64,000 nt of DNA from the NCBI RefSeq assembly GCF_023343835.1, contig NC_064439.1, positions 24,306,933 through 24,370,932 of the forward strand, read 5' to 3'. The position numbers and the translations under genes were made by a program. This stretch comes from Lagopus muta. Taxonomy: Eukaryota > Chordata > Aves > Galliformes > Phasianidae. Positions within the stretch are counted from its first letter, which is position 1. Each line of letters starts with the position of its first letter. The notes under the pieces were generated by a model. The model had not been told where the DNA came from, made no database searches, and saw only the letters and a list, made by a program, of their open reading frames with translations. Below, piece by piece: positions 22,760 through 34,716 of the stretch.

Positions 22760-23510
22760 TTATTCAAATGACACCGGCGGCGGCCCCGAGTGCGGGCCGA
22801 GGGGGGAGCGCGGCCTTCGCGCCGGATGCGCTGAGCCGGGCCGGGCCGAACCGGGCCGGGCCGGCCAGTTGTGCAGAGTCGGTTTTAACCCTTCCGTCGC
22901 CGCCCCGAGCCGGCGCTGCGGGCCGCGGGGAAGCCTCCCCCCCGCACCCCTACAACCTCCCACGAGGGCAGGATCCGGGGAAAGCCAGACGGCCAAAGAG
23001 CAAAGGAGTGATAAAAAAGAGCCCGGTGAGAGTAACGCGGTAGGAGAAGCGGTGCGGGCAGGCCGCTCCGCCGGCGGGATGGGCGGCGAGTGACAGCGGG
23101 GGCAGAGCCGCGTCCCACCCGCGCGGCCGCCGACTCTCATGAAACAGCGGCATCTATGGACCGAGAGGCGGCACGCCCGCCCGCCCGCCCGCTCGCATCC
23201 CGGCCCCCGCTCGGCCGCCGCTCGCCGCAGGCGCTGCGCGGTGCCCCGCCACCGCCCTCCCGCCGGCCCTGCCGCCCCTGTGCGCGCTGTTCCCTCCGCG
23301 CACGGCTGCGGAGAGCGGAGGCGCGGCGCCGGGGGATCGCGCGGGGAGCGGCGGCGGAGCCCCGGGGGGAGGCGGGGAAGAGGCGCGGAGCGACCCCGAG
23401 CGCGGAGCCCCACACTTACCGTGCCCGGTGGGTCCGGCAAGGCGCGGGGCCGCGCGCGTACACTGAGCCCGAACGGTGCGGGGTATTTTTCTGCGGCTCA
23501 GGGCAGAAGC
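22760..23510. promoter_or_regulatory. CpG island between the two enhancer-like blocks
   Basis: Very GC- and CpG-rich, with a GGGCC/GGGCCGAACC repeat at about 22838-22864. Frames are open on both strands in this GC-rich DNA (for example 22760-23440 on -), without domains. In mammals a noncoding transcript antisense to DLX6 (Evf2/DLX6-AS1) starts in this interval. This island would be a natural promoter for such an RNA, but no exon can be called from sequence. Confidence 0.5.
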
Positions 23511-23519
23511 GCTTTCTCT

Positions 23520-23965
23520 ATATTCGTGGTTGAGTGAGCACATCCAGGTGTGAAATTGTTTGCACACCCCGGCACCTCTTATATTGCCAGCAAAATTAGC
23601 TGTTATTACTGTCACTGTTTAGTGATGGTTAGCTTGATAAAAAAAACGGCTGTAATCAAGACCTGGCGCATCTTTGCAAATTACAGATAATTGTAAACGT
23701 CCAGATTATGATAATAGCATCCTAATCCAGCCCGCGATGTAATTATTACGGAGTGTTACATCTGAAACTGTCCAGTAGGGCTCATTCAGCCATTATTCAG
23801 ACCCTATTTTTGCACTGCAAATGGGTTGCTGAGTTGAAAATGTACGATTGTAATTTCGCGGGGCACTCAATGAGTAATGGTATAGGGAGAGAGAAACACA
23901 AAAGTGAAACGCGAACGGGAGCGATCAAATCAAACTCCGAAGGACAAAAGAGTGTTTGATTCCGA
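23520..23965. promoter_or_regulatory. Candidate DLX5/6 intergenic enhancer, second block
   Basis: About 440 bp of AT-rich, CpG-poor sequence with AAAATTAGCTGTTATTAC, TTACAGATAATTG, GATTATGATAATAGC and GTAATTATTACGG homeodomain clusters. Nested inverted repeats occur: TCACT-GTTT-AGTGA at 23612-23625, and CTTGAT (23633-23638) with ATCAAG (23655-23660). Sharp compositional edges and intergenic position match the second of the two known Dlx intergenic enhancers. Conservation must be tested by alignment. Confidence 0.65.
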
Positions 23966-23999
23966 GGGAACGAGAGGAGCGGGAATTAAGAAAGGAGCG

Positions 24000-24200
24000 A
24001 ATCAGCGCTGCGCGGCGGTGCGGGGCCCGGGGGGAGCGGCGCGGGGCGCTGACGGGCGCTGGGGGGCGATGAGCGGGGCGACGCGGCGGGTCCCGGCCCC
24101 GCACTGCGGCTCTGCCCGCCGCCCGCGGCCGGCGGCGGGTACCGCGCATCCCCCGCCGAGGTGCGGAGCGGCCTTACGCGCTGCCCCGCACCCCTGCAGC
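24000..24200. promoter_or_regulatory. CpG island
   Basis: A short GC- and CpG-dense segment immediately after the second enhancer-like block, with no supported gene. Confidence 0.4.
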
Positions 24201-24209
24201 AGCAGCAGG

Positions 24210-24270
24210 CAGAGATCCTTAGGGAAATTAGCGCGCAACCTGCTAATTGTCATTAATTAAGCTCAAAGAG
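24210..24270. promoter_or_regulatory. Short homeodomain-site cluster
   Basis: Within GC-rich DNA, a 60-bp AT-rich patch contains GCTAATTGTCATTAATTAAG at 24241-24260, three overlapping TAAT/ATTA cores. It may be a satellite of the enhancer block 250 bp upstream. Function is inferred. Confidence 0.35.
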
Positions 24271-25310
24271 CCCGACTAACAGGACTACCTGAGGCTCGCG
24301 GGGTTCGCGCGTGGGGGGGGGGGGGTTCCCTTTCGCCTCCTGATGCGCTTTTGTGAACCCCGGGGACGGTGGGCGCAGGGCCGCATGTGGCTGGAGGCTA
24401 CAATGGGGACAGGGGAGCGGCGGCTCTTGCAGCTCGGGGCCTTCCTTCGCGCGGGGATGGATGGAAGCGGTGCTTAGGAAAGGAGAGATAAGGTCCACGG
24501 GCAGCGCGAGCCCTGCAAAGGCGCTGTGTGACGCGCATCGAGGAGAGAGCAGAAGTTTCCCGGAGTGGAGGGTGGCTCCGCTGCCTGACAGGAGCCGGGC
24601 AGGGGATGCAGCGCCCGGGGAGTCCGCGCTCAGGCAGCCCCACCAGGAAGAGCGACGGCAGCGGGCGGGCGGCTGCGGGCCCGCACCTGGGAGGGAAAGT
24701 ACGAGGCCGGAATCTGAGAGTGGAGCGTGGCTCCCGTGGGTACGCAAATACCAGGGGAGGGCAGGGGCTCGGCCCTCGCCGCCGTGTGAGCGGACTTTGC
24801 GCGGAACAAAGGGCAGCATCGAGGATGGAACACAGGTTCTTCCTCACCCAAAAAAAAGCAGAGTGGAAGGGCGGCCCCGTGCGAGCTCTGCGGTTCCATT
24901 TCCACAGCCCCCGCCCGACCCCTCTGGCAGGTCATTGCCCCGCTGCGGGCGGCTGCTCCGAGCGCTGAGAGTAAGAAGGGGGGTTTCCCTTCCACCCCGA
25001 CTTTACCGAAGCAACACATCTCCGTCCTACAGCCACCCCCACAACCACCTCAGTGTATCAATCGCGTGGCACGAATCACAGATATTTGTAATCGCTGCCA
25101 CATGCACGGTGACCCCCGGGGCGGGCACGGAACGGGGATGGAGTGGACACGGAGTGGGCATGGATGGGGAGAGAAGGCGAGAAGTGTCCGCAGAGCCGCG
25201 CTGCGGGTGGGGGGACACGGGGTTGGGAGAGGGAAGCCGTTCTGTGCCAAGGGGAGCAGAGATGGTGGGGGAGCGCAGCAGGGATCCATGGGGGAGGGTT
25301 TTCCATGGTG
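24271..25310. other. GC-rich intergenic DNA, no gene
   Basis: GC-rich intergenic sequence with a G run at 24315-24327. Frames of up to 328 aa on the + strand (24353-25339) overlap antisense frames and contain no domain, so they are not called. A patch with CAGATATTTGTAATCG near 25078 is a weak regulatory candidate. Confidence 0.4.
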
Positions 25311-25315
25311 CCCAT

Positions 25316-25372
25316 GGCTGTGTGTGTGTGTGTGTCTGACTGTGTGTGTGTGTGTCTGTGCGTGTTTGTGTC
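25316..25372. repeat. Imperfect (GT)n microsatellite
   Basis: Two perfect GT blocks separated by CTGAC and CTGTGC interruptions. Confidence 0.9.
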
Positions 25373-25497
25373 AGGCCCTGCGGCTCAGCCCTGGAGCCGC
25401 TCGGCACCCACAGGAATGCGGCTCCTCTCGGATCCCCGAGCTGCCCCGGCTCCTCATGGAAGTGGCCGCCAGGAAAAGAGAAGGGCGGGGAAGAGAG

Positions 25498-25580
25498 AGC
25501 GAGGGGAAAAAGAAAGAAAAAGAAAAAAAAAAAAAAAGGAAAAAAAGAAAAAAAAATTAAGCAACAACAACAAAAAAACC
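25498..25580. repeat. A-rich low-complexity tract
   Basis: Purine-rich AAAGAAAAAGAAAA sequence passing into CAACAACAAC and A runs. The lysine-rich frames it generates are artefacts. Confidence 0.85.
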
Positions 25581-25710
25581 AACCCTCCCGAGCCAGCAAT
25601 CCGTCGTGCCCAAAGAGAGCGTCAGACAAAGGACACTTCATCCCATCCCGTCTCCCATCCCCTTCACGGTTTCTCTTCGGCCGCCGCCAGGCCCCGGGAC
25701 AGGCGCCGGC

Positions 25711-25766
25711 ACAGGGCACGGGGCACAGAGCACAGAGCACAGAGCACAGGGCACAGGGCACAGCAC
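25711..25766. repeat. 7-bp minisatellite, 8 units
   Basis: Eight consecutive heptamers of the form ACAGRGC: ACAGGGC, ACGGGGC, three ACAGAGC, two ACAGGGC and a diverged last unit ACAGCAC. Because 7 is not a multiple of 3, the array stays open in several frames and makes spurious repetitive peptides. Confidence 0.9.
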
Positions 25767-26501
25767 AGCGTCCCCACCGGCGCTGGGCTGCTCACCTCGC
25801 GGGCAGAGGGGCAGCGGCCGGGCGCGGTGCGACTCCCAGCCAGGGCCTCTGCCCGGGGCACAGTGCCGGCGCTCCCAGCGCTGCCGCCGCCCCCGGGCTC
25901 CCGGTGGGGGAGGGAAGGAGTGAGCGCGAAGGGACCGGCGGGGAGGGACCGAGCCGGGGCTGCCATCTCGGGGTCTGAGGGGAGAAATCTCGGCGAAAGG
26001 GGGAAGCTCCGGCTACAGGTCCCAAACGAACAGCAAAAATAAAAAGAATACTGCTTGACTAAAGCTAAACGAGGAGGAAGAAAATAAAAAAGTCGGGATT
26101 TTCTTTTTTCATTTAATTTGATTTTTGAAGGAGATGGAAGTTGGCCAAAGAGACCAACCGAGCAGCTCCGCGGTCGCTCCCTATAAATCCTAAAGCCGGG
26201 ACCGCCCGCAGCGCCCCGGGCGTCCTGCTCGCGGTCCCCTGCCCCGCCGCAAGGCCGCCTTCCCGCTGCTCGCCTCGGCCCCGCTGCTCCCGGCATCGGG
26301 ATGTCGCCGCGCATCCCGGCTGTCCTCCATTTTTCCGCCGCCGCCGTCCCACCCGCGGGGCCCGGGGATGTCCCGCCCCGTGCGCGCAGATGCAGCGGTG
26401 AGAATCCCTGCACCGGATGAACCCGCGGGAGCGTGGGGAGCGGGGCTTTGCCCTTCTCTCCTCTCCGGCCCGGCAAAACGCCTCTCCGTCTGCATCTGGG
26501 C

Positions 26502-26535
26502 TTTTTTTTTTTTTTTTTTTGTTTTTTTTTTTTTT

Positions 26536-26573
<38 letters not shown>
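26502..26573. repeat. 72-nt T tract (A tract on - strand)
   Basis: T19, G, T14, G, T37 on the + strand. On the - strand it is an A tract beginning 44 nt past the DLX5 AATAAA signals. Confidence 0.95.
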
Positions 26574-26574
26574 C

Positions 26575-26971
26575 CAGAAGGGGTGATTTGGGAACGCTTC
26601 TCGTGGTCGAAATAATTTTATTTTATTCAGAATATACAGTTTAATTCCTCTATCTACAATTATTTACAAGGGTTAAAATAACATTGAAAAAAAGTCTCTG
26701 GAAAAGTTGAGGTCATAGATTTCAAGGCACCATTGACAGTGTCCACAGCTGAGCCGAAAAACGTCCGCACGGTATAAAAAAGGGTTCCTTTGAAATGCAA
26801 TAAGTTACATGCACAAGCTTTACACATTTTAACCTTTTTGTTGTTGTTGTTGTCGTTTGTTTCGCTTCCCTTTAAAAATCCCCCATACGCATTCCTTTCG
26901 TTATTATTCCTTAACCGTAAAACACAGGAGTCCAGGGAGCGGAATACAAAAGAAGCAGAAGGCTTCGGCCC
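26575..26971 (-). other. DLX5: DLX5 3' UTR with poly(A) signals
   Basis: The sequence after the conserved DLX5 stop is AT-rich. It contains two overlapping AATAAA hexamers on the - strand (complement of 26622-26627 and 26617-26622), giving a 3' UTR of about 370 nt. The shifted reading frame of the given sequence would read into the first part of this region as far as 26904. Confidence 0.7.
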
Positions 26972-28858
<1,887 letters not shown>

Positions 28859-29040
28859 AGCGCGGATCGCCGGGCTCAGGCGGACATGGCCGGGGGAGGC
28901 GGCTCGGCGCGGCGGCTGCGGCAGACTGCTGGCTGGGGCGCAGCATAGGCTTGGTTAAATCCTTAATTGCGCTCTTACGCACAGCAGGGTGGATCGGGTT
29001 CCATTGGCCAGAGCAATCGGGAGCAGCGACACCCTAACTC
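28859..29040 (-). promoter_or_regulatory. DLX5: DLX5 promoter and 5' UTR region
   Basis: A CpG-rich stretch upstream of the DLX5 ATG on the - strand. A CCAAT box (GGCCAAT on the - strand) lies at 29003-29009, about 150 bp from the ATG. An AATTAAGGATTTAACC stretch near 28955-28970 may be TATA-like or a homeodomain site. The transcription start is not determinable. Confidence 0.55.
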
Positions 29041-29071
29041 GTCCAACTAGTTTAGCACAACAAAGCTTTGG

Positions 29072-29073
<2 letters not shown>

Positions 29074-29114
<41 letters not shown>

Positions 29115-29128
29115 GGTTGGGGGGGGGA
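29074..29128. repeat. Poly-A then poly-G tract
   Basis: About 33 A (29074-29106) followed by G9-TT-G7 on the + strand, in the DLX5 upstream region. The lengths are likely uncertain in any assembly. Confidence 0.9.
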
Positions 29129-29829
29129 AGTCCCATTCAAGCTCTTTTCAAGTGAATACCGACAGCAACGTCCTAACCGTACGGCAGTGACCGAACGGCT
29201 TCGAGATGGGGAACGACCCACGGAAGCCCCCGCCCCCCTCCCCCCCCCCACGAATGCCCCGGTCCCCTCGCAGCGCTATGCTCGGGGGCCTGGGGGGGTC
29301 CCATGAAGCTCCAGGAGCGTTTTCGTGTTTATGAAAGCTCCCAATTCGCACTGAAACACACGAAGAGGGGAAAGCGAGGGGGGGTATGGGGGGAAGCTGA
29401 ACACTGTCATAAATTCCAGGGCACTGCACTCCGACACGTCCGGGCAGGACGGTGCCGTCTGAGCGCGGGGAGGAGAGGAGCTGGGATTTGGAATTTGGGG
29501 ACTGGGACAGCAGCACCAAAACTTTGCTCTTGTTCTATTCCGAGTCAAAGCAGAGGAAAAAGAGTTCGATATTCAAGTAAAAAAAAAAGAAAACTCTTCC
29601 AGATATAACCCCCTCCCCCCAAATTATTTTTTAAGCATCCGCAGCCTCTGCAGTCCCATCGGAGACCACACAGACCCCCGTACTCGGGAGCTTTCAGCCC
29701 CCCACGCCTCCCGAACCCGATTTTCCTGACTTTCCGCTGTTTTTTTCCCCAGCGGTTTTTATTTAACACATCCGGTGGGGAGAGCGCGTTTTCAGCAACA
29801 GCCGGCCCCTGCTTTCCTCCCCACAATGC

Positions 29830-30430
29830 CCGCTTTGTTCCCGACACACGCTCCCCGAGCCGCGCCGGGGCCCCGCGCCCGCTGCGCCATTTCGGGCCGA
29901 GCCGGGCCGGGCCGGGCCGGGGGGCCCCGCGCTCACCCGCTCTCAGTCCCGGAGCGCAGCGCGGCTCGGCCGTGCCCGTGACAATAGCGCCACGCTGCGG
30001 CCGCGCGTGGGAGCGGCGCCGCGCTACCTGCGGCCCCCCCGCCCCGCCGCCGCCGCCCGTCCCCTCCGGGCCCAGACTGAGCGGCGGCGGCGGGCGCGGA
30101 GCCGGGCGGCCCCGCCAGCGCTGTCCCCGCAGGGCACGGAGAGCGGAGCGCGGGAGCCGCCGCCGGACAACGCGGCGATTGTTCCCGCCCGCGTCGGGGA
30201 GATGCCGCGGAGGCGGCGCGGGGGAAGGCCGGGAGCGGGGCGCCGGGCCCCGGACCCGAGTGGACGGCTCGGAGCCCACCGAGGGACGGGGCCGGGCTGC
30301 GGGCGCTGTCCCCCGGCACCGCCCTTCCCGTGGCGGCGTGGGAGTGCCCCGCGGCGCGGTGCCCCCCGCCTGGGAACCCGAAGGGTTCTCGGAGCGTTTC
30401 CGTCCCCGCGCCCCTCGGGGCTTTGTTTGC
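29830..30430. promoter_or_regulatory. CpG island upstream of DLX5
   Basis: Dense CpG island about 1-1.6 kb upstream of the DLX5 start, with GGGCC tandem pentamers at about 29893-29921. The 436-aa - strand frame at 29545-30855 runs through it with no recognisable domain. It may be a distal promoter or Polycomb-type island for DLX5. Confidence 0.55.
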
Positions 30431-30434
30431 AGCC

Positions 30435-30600
30435 AACGAGCGAAATATTTCAGATGAAGCCTCTCAGACTTTTGGATGCAATCTTTCAATTGTTCAGAGA
30501 AAAATCTTTTACTTTCTGGAGAAAATATTCTAGCTCGGGCACAAAGTTTTTGCTGGAAACTGTATTTCCATGGAAATTGCTGGCAAAGAATGAAAGGAAT
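30435..30600. promoter_or_regulatory. AT-rich candidate regulatory patch
   Basis: Right after the CpG island the sequence becomes AT-rich, with GAAATATTTC, TCTTTCAATTGTTC and a palindromic TTTCCATGGAAA. It has no coding signal. Function is a guess from context. Confidence 0.25.
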
Positions 30601-30619
30601 TCCCTCCCCCCCCCCTTCC

Positions 30620-30668
30620 TTAAAAAAAAAAAAAAAAGAAAAAAAGAAAAAAAAAAGAAAAAAAAAAC
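30620..30668. repeat. A-rich low-complexity tract
   Basis: A runs broken by single G bases. Confidence 0.9.
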
Positions 30669-33600
30669 CCTCCACAGTGGAAACATGGATTAACTCATGT
30701 TTTACAGCAGTAGAAAATGGAGATTTCCCAAGAACTTGGACAACAGAGGGCTTCCTTCCAGCGCACTGCTCCAGGCTTCGCTCTCTGTACCCAGGGGCGG
30801 TTCCAAAGCAGGGGGCAAAGGGGTTGAACGTCCTCATGCCTGAGGCTGGAAACAAATGCGGTCTGCTTCAAAGCAAAAATCTCGCTGTGTTCAGTGCAGG
30901 GATGCACACGGTGATGAGGGGCAGTGAGTGCCCGAGAGTGTCACAGACCTGTGGTGAAAGGAGAGAATGCAGGAAAGGGTTTGGGGGTAAAAATAAAAGA
31001 GAACTGGGAGCAGGGAGGAGAAATAAACCTGGAAGAAAATCTGGTTTGAGTGTGGGACTTTCTGTTGGGGTTTCAGCAGCATTGCAGGGTCAGCAGGGAA
31101 GGGGCATTCCGGCACTCGTGGCGCTCTGGGGACAGGATCTGTTGGGTTCCTGTGTTCCCCTTCCCTGCCCTGAAGGCAGCTCATTTTCTGCCACCTGGGC
31201 ATGGCTGCTGCTGTGTGTATGTGGTCTGGGCTCTCCGGGCTCCGCCTGCCCCAAACCTTAATGCTGCACAGAAAAACCGTGGCCTAGGAATTCCTAGTTC
31301 TGACGGAACTGGAATTTGCCCTTTAACAAACTCTGTGAAAGTTGTGTTTGTGACTGGCCCAAGAGCTGACATGAGGAGCACATGCTCCCACCTGCTTCCC
31401 CCAAATGGCAGTTCAGCTCAGCGCACACAGGCCCCTTTTTATAGGAAAGCAGACATTGTCTGGGCTGGGCGGCAAAGCAACGCCCATCCAGAGACCTCTT
31501 CCCACCTCCAGCCCTTGTCTCACACTGTGGGGTAAGGCTGCTCACCTCCCTGGGGCCATGGAGGCCAGCAGGGAAGCTCCCAAGATGATGCTGGCATTGG
31601 CTGCCTTTCCAGAGCTGCTGTGAGGCCGCTGGGGCTGCCCAACTTAGGTCTGGCATGGCCGTGAAGAGTGAGAGGATGAGCAGAGGGAGACTGAAGAGCT
31701 GCCTGCAGCTCAGAGGCCTGCAGGAGGAAGGACTCCAGGAAATCCGGCATCCTGCGGGGCTGGACAGCTGGGCTGGGTGACTGCAATGATCTTTTCAGGC
31801 CTGAAAATTTATTGCGGCAGCTTTCAGCTCCGGGCAGCCGCAGGCAGTTACCCCTTGAGGAGCTGATTCATCTCGCTCTGCTTATTCTCGCCGCCTGTCA
31901 CTTCTCCTTCAGCCATAACTCACTCCTCGGCCTCAGACAGGAGCAGGGCTGCTGCTCTGTGGGACTTCAGATGGTTAGATAAATCCCTTTGCATCCCGGT
32001 GCCGTAGGAATGCTTTCCCAGGTCACTGACATGCCCGTTAAAAGATGACTGATCAAAGCACCCAAACTTCCCAGGGCTGCCATCCCTTTCGCTCTGCTGT
32101 CGGTGGAGCAGAGCAGGGCACATTTGCTGGCAAAAAGCTTTTGAAAGGCTCACAGCTCATGGATCTCCCCTTGAAACCTTGGGAGTGAAGCTTACTGTTG
32201 TCATTTTGCTCTTTTCATAAGTCTCTAATACCTTGTTATCCTGCAGAGGTCAACCAAACTTTTATAGTTTAGACCTGGACAGAACTGGGGATGATGGCAG
32301 TGCTTGGCAAAGCTCTCAGGATGTTTAGTGCTAGATTCAAAGGCAATCAGCACAAATCAGGTGGCATTAAAGCCTACAAATCGATGCAGTGATAAAACAC
32401 AGCAGTGAGACTGCTCAGGAGGCCAGTGTGAGAAGTAGCATTCAACAAGGAGCCAGGACACCTTGCAGGTTAAAGATCAAAACAGCAAAATCACCCCTCT
32501 TTTTGTGCCTCTCCTACTCAAGTCTTTTTTTTTTTTTTTTTTTAAATAAGCGAATACATACAAGACTTTCCCTGAGATTGCAGTTTCAAGGCTACATTAT
32601 TTCATTTCATCTCCTTCCATGACTTATCCATCCCTCACTGAAATGTGTGCTGCCATAATCTGAATGCTGGCTCTGCAGGCAGCACAGACAGCCTTCCCCT
32701 TTGCCTGCAGCTGGGAGCAGCCCTGCAGGGACACTGCCTGTCAGTGCGTTGCTCAGCGCAGTGCTCGTGCTGCCTGCTCCAGGGGCTCAGGGAGGGCACT
32801 GCCGTTGCCACAAGCACAGTGGAAAAGACTTTCCTTTCTCTGCTCTCCCTGCCTGAATTACATCTTTGTCCCTGCAAGAGGCCCTGCTGGAAGAAACATC
32901 AGGATGCTCTGCTTTAACACTCGTTTTACATTCTTGTGAAGATGTTCACTTATTGGAAAAATGGAGGTTATTTTCTTCTTCAGCTCAGATTTCTTCATCA
33001 CGATGCTCTCTAGCTGGTGACTGAAAAATAGCTCTTGGGGCTGTGTCATTTGTGCTTCTGTGAGCCCTCTAGTTCTTTTATTATTAGGAAAATGCCTTGG
33101 CACGGGACAGAGAGATAAAGTGTTTTTCTTAAGAATCACACCCTATTTTAAGGGAGGCAAGTACTGTGCGGTAAAATACCACCTGGATGAACACCTACAG
33201 AAGAATTTTCATCAAAGACCTTTAGCTGAAAATGCATTTGGACAAGGAATAGGACACATTTTATCTTTTTTTTCTTTCTTCTTACTGAAAGGGTAAATCA
33301 ACCTTTGGAAAAAACAAAGGGTTATGGTAGCTTCCTTCTGACACGTACTTTCTCATGGAGATGGACTGCCCCTCCAGGTCAGGTCTTTGGAGCAAGCACA
33401 TAATGGAAGAACAACACAGAAATTAGTAGGTAAGGTTGTATGGCTTATTTAGAGCAAATGACTTCTATGCTCATTTCTGGCCTTCAAATCTGTATGGATT
33501 TTAGTAACATTTTCACCAGTTTTATTAAAAAATGCACTTTTTTTTTCTTTTTTTTCTCATATGCTGCCACAAGAGGCACGCATGGTTAATGTGACATAGC

Positions 33601-34120
33601 TCTGACTGCAGACTCCCTCAGTCACAATGGGCATGTGATGATGCCCGTGTTTGCTTTTGGGACTTGCCATCTCTTGAAGGGCTGTTGGTGAACACTAGGG
33701 CCCTTTACAAGAAGGTGTAAGGAAGGTGGGAACCTGCCTGGTGGTGAGAGTTACCTGTCACGACCCACAGAGCTCCTCCAAGTTCCATTAAAGCCGACAG
33801 GAGAATTGCTGTCTTCAGCAGGCCGTTTCTCCCAGGTTGTCCTGGGCTTTGCTGCTATGTTCCACAAGGGCCAGCAATTTCCCTTTCTGGCTTTGGAAGA
33901 GCAGTTAGATAGCATGCAGCAGTTATGAAGGGAGACAGTCATCTTACAACAATTCTGAGCAACACAATGAGGGTTCTGGGCCGAGTGAAAGGAGGGTGCA
34001 GCGTGATCCAAGATGTGCTGGAGCCAGTGTGAGCTTTCCCAGCCGCATTCAGCAGAACTTCAGGAGTCCTTTGTGTTTGCACAAATGTTGGTATAAAAAC
34101 CGGACACTTTTAAGACCAGA
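30669..34120. other. Intergenic, no gene seen
   Basis: Intergenic DNA of ordinary composition, with a T run at about 32525-32543. Short open frames have no features. This is the last stretch before CR1 elements reappear. Confidence 0.5.
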
Positions 34121-34283
34121 GAATCACAGAATCACACAGAATCACACAGAATCACAGAATCACCCGGGTTGGAAGGGACCCCAAGGATCATGTAGTTCCA
34201 ACCCCCCTGCCTAGCAGGGCCACCACATACATATTCAGATCAGGTTGCCCAGGACCCCGTCCAACCAGAGAGGCCAGGATGCC
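34121..34283 (-). mobile_element. CR1 LINE, 3' fragment
   Basis: In reverse orientation. It begins with repeated GAATCACAGAATCACACA, the CR1 3' end read backwards, followed by GGTTGGAAGGGACCCCAAGG and CAGGTTGCCCAGGACCCCGT, the reverse complement of the CR1 3' region. Only about 160 bp remain. Confidence 0.9.
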
Positions 34284-34506
34284 TTTAGCTTACTTTCCAT
34301 AGAGTTTCAGGGCGGAGAGCTGTAGGGTTTTATGGGCAAAGTTTGCACTGAGGATCTCTAACAAAGCTTGGTGCTTCTTTTGGTGGGCTATTGGTGGTGG
34401 TGAATGGTTTTGAGGGCAGCAGAGCTCCTTGTTGGGTGTTCAGCATTAACTTCTGGAAGTAGAAATAAAAGCGACAATCACAGACTTCTGCACATTTTGT
34501 GCTTAC

Positions 34507-34716
34507 AATCATAGAATGATAGAGTGGTGTGGGTTGGAGGGGACTATTAAGATCGTCTTGTTCCAACCTCCCACTAGACCAGGTTGCTCAAAGCCCCATC
34601 CAGCCTGGCCTTGAATGCTTCCAGGGAAGGAGCATCCACAACCTCGCTGAGCAACATGTTCCAATGTCTCTCCACCCTCACAGTAAAGAATTCTTCCTAA
34701 TATCTATTCTAAATGA
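34507..34716 (-). mobile_element. CR1 LINE, 3' fragment
   Basis: Reverse-oriented CR1 3' piece: ATCATAGAATGATAGAG end, GGGTTGGAGGGGACTATTAA, then GGTTGCTCAAAGCCCCATCC and GCATCCACAACC, ending at TTCTTCCTAATATC. It lies about 220 bp from the preceding fragment in the same orientation. A single disrupted copy is less likely because both carry their own 3' end. Confidence 0.9.

Noticed and set aside
29545-30855. 436-aa open frame on - upstream of DLX5
   Set aside because: Passes through poly-A/T and GGGCC tracts and a CpG island, shows no family motif, and is overlapped by open frames on the other strand.
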